Of a DNA stretch of 8,710 nucleotides, positions 1 through 5,699 are shown piece by piece. This stretch comes from UBA6136 sp044378425. GTDB taxonomy: Bacteria > Pseudomonadota > Gammaproteobacteria > Methylococcales > Methylococcaceae. The stretch is taken from assembly GCA_044378425.1 (NCBI GenBank), contig JBILXN010000096.1, positions 1-8,710 of the forward strand. The letters are read 5' to 3'. Position 1 is the first letter of the stretch, and each line of letters starts with the position of its first letter. A program made the translations under genes and the position numbers. The notes beneath the pieces were generated by a model that searched no databases, was not told the origin of the DNA, and worked only from the letters and a program-made list of their open reading frames with translations.

Positions 1-104
1 AGGGGGTTATTATCTCATTTCTGGCGATTCAAGACCTTAAAACAAGCCCTTTTAACATTAAAAATCATAGGCATAAGGGTTGTTCAGCGCGGACTTCCTA
101 GTTT

Positions 105-272
105 TTTATGATTTAAGTTGATTTAAGTGTGTATTTATGTTTTCCATGAGTATTTGTGTGATCTTGTGTGTTTTTATGGGTTTTACTGTGAATTTATGAG
201 TTTTGTTAGCTTTTGAATGAATATGCGTGTCTTTGCAAGGTATTGTTGGTGTTTTATGATTATTTCCCTGAA
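105..272. repeat. Degenerate iteron-like tandem repeats (about 20 bp period)
   Basis: Seven units lie nearly end to end, starting at 134, 153, 173, 193, 213, 233 and 253 (one step of 19 bp, the rest 20 bp). Five of the seven start with TTTATG or TTTGTG. The rough consensus is TTTATG, two variable bases, TTTT, then a TG-rich end such as TGTGTT. The units at 213 and 233 are badly decayed. A further TTTATG at 105 is out of step by 29 bp. A two-helical-turn period directly upstream of a RepA fragment on the same strand is what the iterons of a theta plasmid origin look like. I see no DnaA box close to consensus. The repeat is read directly from the sequence; its origin function is inference, and the decay suggests it is no longer active. 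Confidence 0.6.
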
Positions 273-290
273 ACCGCATTAAGAACTAAA

Positions 291-310
291 AATACGCAAT
301 AATACGCACA
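291..310. repeat. Tandem 10-bp repeat
   Basis: AATACGCAAT is followed directly by AATACGCACA, two head-to-tail copies of an AATACGCA word. They lie between the iteron-like array and the repA fragment. In plasmid origins this position often carries operator or initiator-binding repeats, but two short copies could also be chance. Confidence 0.4.
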
Positions 311-344
311 CGAAATCAGGGCAAGATCTAAGGATTATTACTAG

Positions 345-696
345 AGTCCGTGCAAGATACTGCCCACGCTGGACCTCGCCAACGGCAGTGATCGGCAGCA
401 GCGCAGCGAGCGCCGGGAAGGCTGTCTACGCATCCTGGGCTGTTGTCTGACCCACTACACCGAACTCGCCACCCTCAGGGTCGGCATACCGCAGGCGGAT
501 GGCAGTTTTCAGGGCCTCACCCCATCTCGCCGACAAAGCCGGTTTATCGCTAAGGCGGGCAGAGCGGGCCATCGCAGACCTTGTCCGCGCGGGCGTCATC
601 ACGGTCCACAAGCGCTGTGATCGGAAAGAGGATGGCAGCTATAAGGGCTATGCCGCCGTCAGAACGGTGACCAAGGCGGCCGAGGGGTGTGTCTGA
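345..696 (+). pseudogene. repA: Plasmid replication initiator RepA, frameshifted and truncated fragment
   Basis: Two reading frames together give one protein-like sequence. From about 363 to 521 one frame reads TLDLANGSDRQQRSERREGC and continues through LATLRVGIPQADGSFQGLT. At a CCCC run around 519-523 the reading passes to the next frame, which gives HLADKAGLSLRRAERAIADL, then VRAGVITVHKRC, and ends in KGYAAVRTV. The second half is a typical winged-helix segment: LADKAGLS followed by RRAERAIADLV, then a wing with ITVHKR. The order of these segments matches, from memory, RepA-type initiators of Pseudomonas and related plasmids. The 5' end is missing, since the upstream frame is stopped by TAG at 342. 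The 3' end is lost just after the RTVTK stretch, where an insertion-sequence-like end begins. One extra base explains the frameshift. The fragment is surely non-functional. The family assignment needs a protein search. Confidence 0.65.
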
Positions 697-712
697 ATTT
701 TTGTGTAAATGG
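684..712. mobile_element. Possible IS256-like terminal sequence
   Basis: The stretch beginning GGGGTGTGTCTGAATTTTTG and continuing into TGTAAATGG resembles, from memory, the terminal inverted repeats of IS256-family elements, which often read TTTACAC(A/G)AAAATTC.GACAC.CCC on the other strand. It starts exactly where the RepA-like reading stops, so an insertion here would explain the truncation. No matching opposite end or transposase is visible in the window, so at most one decayed end is present. This is a pattern match from recall, not a verified hit. Confidence 0.3.
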
Positions 713-926
713 GGTTGAACTCAGTTCAGGCTGATACGGTTTCCGGACTGAACGGTAAAACGGGCGAGCGGCTTCCCAGAGTGAGTGTCCGCTCCTTCAT
801 CTTCTTGATCCAGCCTAAGAAGATTTTGCTGAGCCAACTGTCCGAGCTGAAGGGCACCGATAGCCTAGGTTATGACGGTCAGGAGGGGTAAGTCGGACGG
901 GCTGATGGCAACCTCGTCGGCCTATA
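697..926. other. Non-coding remnant DNA between repA fragment and integrase fragment
   Basis: No frame on either strand gives a recognisable protein. The longest open frame (709-891, plus) has no family signature and no clear ribosome binding site. The stretch is probably leftover mobile-element DNA, as it is bounded on the left by a possible insertion-sequence end and on the right by a truncated integrase. Confidence 0.5.
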
Positions 927-1142
927 TCATCCAACCATTTGGCCATGGTTTTTTTGAGAGCGCTGGATGGCTGTCAGGATTTCTTCAGGAATAAAACCTG
1001 AATCGAGTTGCGCTTCCATGCGTTCTGTCCACACTCTTGCCTCTGCTTCGGTATCTGCAGAAGCCTGGCTGGGCTTGGGAAGATTTTCTCGGCGAATGGG
1101 GATTTCCCATGTGCCGGTAGACCGTTGTCGAATGTGGGCCAT
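927..1142 (-). pseudogene. Tyrosine recombinase (phage-type integrase), N-terminal fragment
   Basis: From the ATG at 1142 the frame gives 71 residues starting MAHIRQRSTGTWEIPIRREN and continuing through SADTEAEARVWTERMEAQLDSG. This is the usual N-terminal arm-binding pattern of integrases: basic start, W in the first strand, then a K/R-rich strand, then a (T/A)xxEAxxW helix. The frame closes at 927 after AIQRSQKNHGQMVG, with no core-binding or catalytic domain (no R...HxxR...Y). A complete integrase has about 320-400 residues, so at least 80 percent is missing. Similarity probably stops near the AIQRS residues (about 955-965). The frame remains open upstream to a TTG at 1241, but ATG 1142, preceded by GAG, gives the normal family start. 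It lies about 135 bp beyond the 3' end of tRNA-Cys on the same strand, the standard position for an element that integrated into that tRNA gene. Confidence 0.7.
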
Positions 1143-1276
1143 CTCTAGCTCGCGGTAAATGGACAAAACAGTCCAATGAGCGAGCGGTTTTACCACTTTG
1201 GAGACGATTTTTAGCTGATTGCGAACCAATTTCAGGTGCAATTAGCTTTTAGTTATTCGCTAACCGATTGAATTAA

Positions 1277-1350
1277 TGGAGGCGCGTGGCGGAGTCGAAC
1301 CGCCCTAGATGGATTTGCAATCCACTGCATAACCGCTTTGCTAACGCGCC
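1277..1350 (-). tRNA. tRNA-Cys(GCA)
   Basis: The complement reads as a full 74-nt cloverleaf with encoded CCA. The acceptor strand is GGCGCGT paired with ACGCGCC, followed by discriminator T and CCA. The D arm carries AGC...GGTTATGC. The anticodon loop is ATTGCAA between GTGG and CCAT-type strands, giving anticodon GCA. The T arm is GGCGG-TTCGACT-CCGCC. The U73 discriminator is a known cysteine identity base. It is the second tRNA after pgsA, matching cysT in E. coli. In E. coli a leucine tRNA (leuZ) follows; here the next DNA is the integrase remnant. Confidence 0.96.
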
Positions 1351-1403
1351 ACAATGGGGTAGACAGGATTAGGTGCCGATTATTAATAGGCCTGTCCGAA
1401 AGC

Positions 1404-1428
1404 AAAAGCCGCTACAAGAGCGGCTTTT
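1404..1428. terminator. Perfect 10-bp hairpin between tRNA-Gly and tRNA-Cys
   Basis: AAAAGCCGCT (1404-1413) and AGCGGCTTTT (1419-1428) are exact inverted repeats around a 5-nt loop, ACAAG. Read on the minus strand the hairpin ends in TTTTGCTTT and would terminate the uvrC-pgsA-tRNA-Gly transcript. Read on the plus strand it ends in TTTTT and could block transcription entering from the accessory DNA. It is best seen as a bidirectional intrinsic terminator. Its position means tRNA-Cys is made either by read-through or from its own promoter. Confidence 0.75.
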
Positions 1429-1435
1429 TAAAAAT

Positions 1436-1511
<76 letters not shown>

Positions 1512-1533
1512 GCTTTGTTCTGAGCCGCGAATT

Positions 1534-2127
1534 TTAGAGACCTAACTCTGCCTTGTCAACACTCTTGCGTTCATCCCTTGAGAACGCCGGAAGTGCGGCA
1601 CGCAAGTAGATCACCATGGACCATAAGGTCAGGACCGCTGCCAGCAGGAGCAGGTACTGGCCGAGACTTTGAAGGGTATCCCGCCAGATGTCCATGCTGA
1701 ACAGGATGAGGGTAATAGAGACCATTTGGGCCGTAGTTTTCCACTTGCCCAGATTGGAGACCGCGACCTTGTTGCGTTCGCCAACTTCGGCCATCCACTC
1801 CCGTAGAGAGGCGATGGTAATTTCACGACCGATTATGATGGCTGAGGCGATGGCGACCAAGGGACTGGGGTCGGCCTGAACGATCAATACCAGCGTGACC
1901 GCAACCATTAGCTTGTCGGCAACAGGGTCGAGAAAGGCACCGAAGCGAGTGGTGAGATTCATGCGTCGGGCAAGGTAGCCATCCAGCCAGTCTGTGAGAC
2001 CGGCAATCATGAACACTAGGGCGCAAGCAACATGGCTGTCTTTCCATGGCAGGTAGAACAATACAACCAGCACCGGAATCAGAACGATCCGGAGCAGGGT
2101 CAGGTAGGTGGGGAGATTCAACTCCAT
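1534..2127 (-). CDS. pgsA: CDP-diacylglycerol-glycerol-3-phosphate 3-phosphatidyltransferase
   Basis: PgsA transfers the phosphatidyl group from CDP-diacylglycerol to glycerol-3-phosphate, giving phosphatidylglycerol phosphate, the committed step to phosphatidylglycerol and cardiolipin in the inner membrane. The protein has 197 residues, normal for the family (182 in E. coli). The CDP-alcohol phosphotransferase motif is complete: D46-x2-D49-G50-x2-A53-R54-x8-G63-x3-D67-x3-D71, whose aspartates bind the metal and CDP. Hydrophobic stretches at about 8-27, 31-45, 73-98, 131-146 and 152-174 fit a multi-helix membrane enzyme. The N-terminal NLPTYLTLLRI is typical of the family. The ATG at 2127 is preceded by AGGAAA, which lies inside the end of uvrC; the gap to the uvrC stop is 3 nt, suggesting translational coupling. 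Identification is very safe. Confidence 0.97.
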   Translation of the reverse strand: MELNLPTYLTLLRIVLIPVLVVLFYLPWKDSHVACALVFMIAGLTDWLDGYLARRMNLTTRFGAFLDPVADKLMVAVTLVLIVQADPSPLVAIASAIIIGREITIASLREWMAEVGERNKVAVSNLGKWKTTAQMVSITLILFSMDIWRDTLQSLGQYLLLLAAVLTLWSMVIYLRAALPAFSRDERKSVDKAELGL

Positions 2128-2130
2128 GGT

Positions 2131-3969
2131 TCAGATTTCCTGTTCATGAAACATGTCATAGATGCGTTGGGCCAGTTGATGGCTTATACCATCTATTCGA
2201 CTCAGTGCATCTACTCCGGCCCGGCTAATTTCACGGAGACCGCCAAACTGGCGCAACAGCTGCGCCCGCCGTTTGGGGCCAAGCCCCGGGATGTCCTCAA
2301 GTGCCGACCGGGTTTTGGCCTTGGCCCGTCGTTGTCGGTGGCCGGTAATGGCGAAGCGGTGCGCCTCATCCCGTATTTGCTGGATTAACAGTAGCGCAGG
2401 GGAGTGTGAGGGTAACATGAATGGCGGTCCTGACTGCGCTGGAATCAGAACCTCCATGCCCGGTTTGCGATCGGGTCCCTTGGCGATACCTATGATGCGG
2501 ATGTTCGTCATGCCGACTTCAGTCAAGGCCGCTTTTACGGCGCTAACTTGGCCTTTGCCGCCATCAATGAACAGAATATCCGGCACCTCCACTTCGCCAT
2601 TCTTGATCCGTTGATAGCGGCGAGTTACGGCTTGTGCCAGAGCGGCATAATCATCCCCCGGTTCTATCCCTTCAATATTGAAGCGGCGATAGGCTGATTT
2701 GACAGCGCCCTGGCGGTCAAACACTACGCAGGACGCGACAGTCTGTTCGCCTTGGGTATGGCTAATATCGAAACACTCCAGCCGAGTCGGCGTCTCAATG
2801 CAGTTCAGTGCTTCAGCCAGTGCCCGATAGCGGCCATAAAGGTCTTGTCGGTTCGCCAGTTTAGCGGCCAGAGCGCTCCCGGCATTGGTGATCGCCAACT
2901 GCAGGCGGCGGGCCCGTTCACCTCGCAGTCGGCCCGATATGCGGATGGGATGCCCGGCTTGGCTGGTCAGTGCCTCCTCTAGCAGCGCGACGTTTTCAGG
3001 GGCATGGCTAACCAGAATTTCCTTGGGAACCGGTTTGCCGAGGTAGTACTGGGCGATGAAGGCCTCAAGAATGTTGCCAGGCTCATGCTCGTCGGTCATG
3101 GAGGGAAAATAGGTGCGGTCACCGATCTGCTGACCGCCGCGGATGAAGGCCATCTGTACGCAGGCGGCGCTGCCTTGGATGGCGCAAGCAATGATATCGA
3201 CATCGCCCTGTTCGCCATGGACTGCCTGTTTCTCCAGTACCATTCGCAGACTGGCAATCTGGTCACGGTAGCGGGCGGCCTTCTCAAAATTCAGTTGCGT
3301 TGAGGCACGCTCCATACGCCCGGCCAAGATATCAATCAACCGCCGTCCGTCACCTTCAAGAAACATGAGCGTGTCACGCACATCTTCAGCATAGCTGGCG
3401 CTGTCGATATAGCCGACGCAGGGCGCCGTGCAGCGTTCAATCTGGTATTCGAGGCAGGGGCGTGACCGGTTTTCAAAGTAGGAATCCTGGCATTGCCGTA
3501 CCGGGAAAATCTTTTGCAGCAGCTTGAGGCTCTCGCGGACTGCGCTGGCACTGGGATAGGGACCAAAATAGCGCCCCTCACGGTTCTTCGTCCCCCGGTG
3601 GAAGGCCAGCCGAGGGAACGCCTGCTGCGTCGATACGTAGATCGACGGATAACTTTTGTCATCACGTAGTGTGATGTTGTAGCGGGGCTTGAAGCGTTTG
3701 ATCAGCTGGCTTTCCAGCAGCAGGGCCTCGCTTTCGGTGTGGGTCACGCGCACATCAATAGCGTGGATGCGGGCCACCATGACCCGCTGTTTGGGTGAGC
3801 AGTCGCGGGTGGAGAAATAGCTGGATACGCGTTTTTTAAGATTTTTTGCCTTGCCGACGTAGATCACTTCACCCTTGTCGTCGAGCATACGGTAAACACC
3901 CGGGCGCTGAGTCAGGGCATCCAGAAATGCGGCAATATCGAAAGGAGCGGCGGGATCGTGCTCGTTCAT
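2131..3969 (-). CDS. uvrC: UvrABC excinuclease subunit C
   Basis: UvrC makes both incisions, 3' and 5' of a DNA lesion, after UvrA and UvrB have located it. The 612 residues match the usual length (610 in E. coli). Domains in order: an N-terminal GIY-YIG nuclease (about 20-100, with GVY at 24-26, YVG at 37-39 and the Glu of TESEALLLE) for the 3' cut; four cysteines at 160, 172, 180 and 184, like the iron-sulfur cysteines known in UvrC; a UVR domain that contacts UvrB (about 205-240); the RNase H-like nuclease for the 5' cut with ECFDIS (D401), PGDDYA, FIDGGKGQ (D469) and H537; and two helix-hairpin-helix motifs at the C terminus (about 557-607, IPGLGPKRR and IDGISHQLA). No strong Shine-Dalgarno precedes the ATG at 3969, but the start fits the alignment of the family. 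All key residues are present. It is the first gene of the uvrC-pgsA unit. Confidence 0.98.
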   Translation of the reverse strand: MNEHDPAAPFDIAAFLDALTQRPGVYRMLDDKGEVIYVGKAKNLKKRVSSYFSTRDCSPKQRVMVARIHAIDVRVTHTESEALLLESQLIKRFKPRYNITLRDDKSYPSIYVSTQQAFPRLAFHRGTKNREGRYFGPYPSASAVRESLKLLQKIFPVRQCQDSYFENRSRPCLEYQIERCTAPCVGYIDSASYAEDVRDTLMFLEGDGRRLIDILAGRMERASTQLNFEKAARYRDQIASLRMVLEKQAVHGEQGDVDIIACAIQGSAACVQMAFIRGGQQIGDRTYFPSMTDEHEPGNILEAFIAQYYLGKPVPKEILVSHAPENVALLEEALTSQAGHPIRISGRLRGERARRLQLAITNAGSALAAKLANRQDLYGRYRALAEALNCIETPTRLECFDISHTQGEQTVASCVVFDRQGAVKSAYRRFNIEGIEPGDDYAALAQAVTRRYQRIKNGEVEVPDILFIDGGKGQVSAVKAALTEVGMTNIRIIGIAKGPDRKPGMEVLIPAQSGPPFMLPSHSPALLLIQQIRDEAHRFAITGHRQRRAKAKTRSALEDIPGLGPKRRAQLLRQFGGLREISRAGVDALSRIDGISHQLAQRIYDMFHEQEI

Positions 3970-4001
3970 GATGGGGTGAGACGGCCTTTACGGTAAGAGC
4001 G

Positions 4002-4011
4002 CATTATAATG
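4002..4011. promoter_or_regulatory. Palindromic TATAAT box in the divergent uvrC / AAA ATPase spacer
   Basis: The 95-bp spacer between the two divergent starts holds CATTATAATG, an exact palindrome, so a perfect -10 hexamer TATAAT is present on both strands (4005-4010 on plus). On the plus strand a weak TTTACG-like element lies upstream, but no good -35 stands at 17 bp; on the minus strand none is clear either. The plus-strand start of transcription would be near 4017, giving a leader of about 48 nt for the ATPase gene. One or both directions may use it. Confidence 0.45.
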
Positions 4012-4064
4012 GCGTGACGCGCCCATGCTGTTGTTTGCCCGTTTAACCTCTCATCTGGAATGCC

Positions 4065-5540
4065 ATGACCCAATCCCTGAATGCCCGCCTTTTGAAGGGG
4101 CTTACCCAGAAGTACCCCCTTGTCTACGTCAAGAGTCGCGAAGAAGATAGACTGGAAAAACAATTAGCCCAGTTGTCGCGTGTTCATTATGGTGATGATC
4201 GCCGGGTGCTGTCCTGGAGCCTGGCCGATGGCCTTGATGGTGATAAGTCGTTGACTGACCCCCTGGCTGTTATCCAGATCCTCCGTAAGGGGGGGCGGGA
4301 TGCGTTCTTCTGGTTTAAGGATTTACCGGCACTGTTTGATGGTAACCCGGCATTGGTGCGAGCCCTGAGGGATCTATACCATGAGTCCACCGGTGCCAAC
4401 CACTATGTCTTCATATCTCACCCGGCGCTGAACTTACCTGAAACCCTCAAAAATCAGGTCTGGCTGGTGGATCTTGGTATGCCTGACGAGCGTGAGATTT
4501 TTACCGCACTGCAAGACTTGTCCGAGGCCGCAGGAGCCGGGCTTGATGAGGAATGGCTGCATCGCTGTGCTGCGGCCATGAAGGGTTTGACGCTGGACGA
4601 GATTCGGCATTTATTTCAGGGCTGGAACACTGAGCAGCGCTATGGCACCGACAGCGTGCTGCCAGATATTTACGAAAACAAGACGGCTGCACTGCAGAAG
4701 GAAGGCTGCCTGGATTTCATCGCCAAAAGTGTGTCGATGGCGCAGGTGGGGGGGCTGGAAAACCTCAAACAGTGGGTTGAAAGTCGCAAGGTGCTGTTCA
4801 GCCGGGAGGCTTTCGAGTCGGGTATTCCGCTCCCTACCGGTATTCTGTTCATGGGGATCAGCGGTTGCGGTAAGAGCATGGCGGCCAAGGTGATCGCCAG
4901 TGCCTGGCAGTTGCCACTGGTGCGGCTGGATATGAATCTGGTCATGTCAGGTGCGTTTGGTTCGCCCGAGTACGCCTTCGACAGCGCACTCAAAACCGCC
5001 GAAAATATTGCGCCCCTCGTGCTGTGGATCGACGAAATGGAAAACAGCTTTGGTTACGATGGTATGTCGGGTAGTTCGGGCGGGAGCAGCAGTATCTTTT
5101 CCAGTTTCCTGACCTGGATGCAGGAGAAGCCACCGCAGGTATTCGTGGTTGCGACGGCTAACCGTATCGAAAAACTGCCTGCCGAAGTGATTCGGAAAGG
5201 TCGCTTCGATCAGTTGTTCTTCCTTGATCTACCCTCCGATGAGGAACGTCGCGCTATATTCAAAATACATATCAAGGCCTATGGTGCGGACCCCGAGACG
5301 TTCAACATGAATCTGCTCTCCGTCGTCACCAAGGATTGGAGCGGCGCCGAGATTGAGCAGGTGGTGAAGTCGGCCCGTATTCAGGCCTATCAGGACAGTC
5401 GGCCCTTCACTGAAAAGGATATTACCCAGGCAGCCTCCCATATGGTGCCGTTGTCACGGACGATGGAGGAGCAGATCAAGCAACTGCGGCAATGGTCGCA
5501 AAGCCGGGCAACGCCCGCATCAAAAAAACAGGCGGCCTGA
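4065..5540 (+). CDS. Ycf46-like AAA+ ATPase
   Basis: The protein has 491 residues. The first 220 or so lack a motif I know and contain alternating hydrophobic strands (YPLVYVKSREE, AFFWFKDLPAL, NHYVFISHPAL, QVWLVDLGMP), like a degenerate nucleotide-binding fold. The C-terminal half is a complete AAA+ module: Walker A GISGCGKS (264-271), Walker B LVLWIDEME (318-326, D323 and E324), a Gly/Ser-rich loop (333-343), sensor 1 VVATAN (361-366), arginine-finger segment RKGRFD (377-382), and a helical lid with the sensor-2 region WSGAEIEQVVK (425-435). The GCGKS form and FLTWMQEK segment are typical of the Ycf46 group found in cyanobacteria, algal plastids and many Proteobacteria. The molecular role is unknown; the cyanobacterial member has been linked to CO2 use. 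No signal peptide or membrane segment, so cytoplasmic. A Lys/Ala-rich tail ends the protein. It diverges from uvrC and occupies the place where uvrY/gacA stands in related genomes. Family assignment is firm, function is not. Confidence 0.9.
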   Translation: MTQSLNARLLKGLTQKYPLVYVKSREEDRLEKQLAQLSRVHYGDDRRVLSWSLADGLDGDKSLTDPLAVIQILRKGGRDAFFWFKDLPALFDGNPALVRALRDLYHESTGANHYVFISHPALNLPETLKNQVWLVDLGMPDEREIFTALQDLSEAAGAGLDEEWLHRCAAAMKGLTLDEIRHLFQGWNTEQRYGTDSVLPDIYENKTAALQKEGCLDFIAKSVSMAQVGGLENLKQWVESRKVLFSREAFESGIPLPTGILFMGISGCGKSMAAKVIASAWQLPLVRLDMNLVMSGAFGSPEYAFDSALKTAENIAPLVLWIDEMENSFGYDGMSGSSGGSSSIFSSFLTWMQEKPPQVFVVATANRIEKLPAEVIRKGRFDQLFFLDLPSDEERRAIFKIHIKAYGADPETFNMNLLSVVTKDWSGAEIEQVVKSARIQAYQDSRPFTEKDITQAASHMVPLSRTMEEQIKQLRQWSQSRATPASKKQAA

Positions 5541-5606
5541 TTGGGCAGTAACCATCGACGGACGGGGCAGGCCCACGATCCCTTTGATCGGTCGGACCAG
5601 ACCTTT

Positions 5607-5615
5607 TGCTATCAT
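5607..5615 (+). promoter_or_regulatory. Candidate extended -10 promoter for gltX
   Basis: TGCTATCAT carries the extended -10 TGn motif before TATCAT (5 of 6 to TATAAT). A TTGATC (5584-5589) lies 20 bp upstream, too far for a good -35, which is acceptable for an extended -10 promoter. Transcription would start near 5622, leaving a leader of about 78 nt before gltX. Confidence 0.45.
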
Positions 5616-5630
5616 CCCCGCAGGATAAAA

Positions 5631-5676
5631 GCGGTTCGCGACCGCCGGATTTAATTTTAGCGCCCCAGCAGGGGAC
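5631..5676 (+). promoter_or_regulatory. Two short hairpins in the gltX leader
   Basis: GCGGT-TCGCG-ACCGC (5 bp stem) is followed by CCCC-AGCA-GGGG (4 bp stem) shortly before the ribosome binding site. Neither has a following T-tract, so they are not terminators. They may shape ribosome access or RNA stability. No T-box or peptide leader is visible. Confidence 0.35.
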
Positions 5677-5687
5677 AGCTTTGTTTC

Positions 5688-5691
5688 AGGA
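5688..5691 (+). promoter_or_regulatory. Ribosome binding site that decides the gltX start
   Basis: AGGA at 5688-5691 lies only 2 nt from the ATG at 5694 but 8 nt from the ATG at 5700. The second ATG is therefore the better start. It also gives MTLRTRFAPSPTGYLHVG, matching the start of E. coli GltX (MKIKTRFAPSPTGYLHVG) residue for residue in length. Confidence 0.7.
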
Positions 5692-5699
5692 AAATGACC

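Noticed and set aside
105..310. CRISPR array
   Set aside because: The repeats are short, degenerate and adjoin without unique spacers, so they fit iterons and not a CRISPR.
709..891. 60-residue plus-strand frame after the repA fragment
   Set aside because: No recognisable motif and no Shine-Dalgarno; lies in remnant mobile DNA.
1143..1241. N-terminal extension of the integrase fragment to a TTG at 1241
   Set aside because: The added 33 residues do not resemble integrase N termini, whereas the ATG at 1142 gives the usual basic MAxIRxR start.
2032..2388. Plus-strand open frame across the uvrC/pgsA junction
   Set aside because: Antisense to two certain genes; no domain and no ribosome site.
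5572..5590. Terminator after the AAA ATPase gene (CGATC-CCTTT-GATCG)
   Set aside because: The 5-bp stem is weak and no T-tract follows, so it cannot be supported as an intrinsic terminator.
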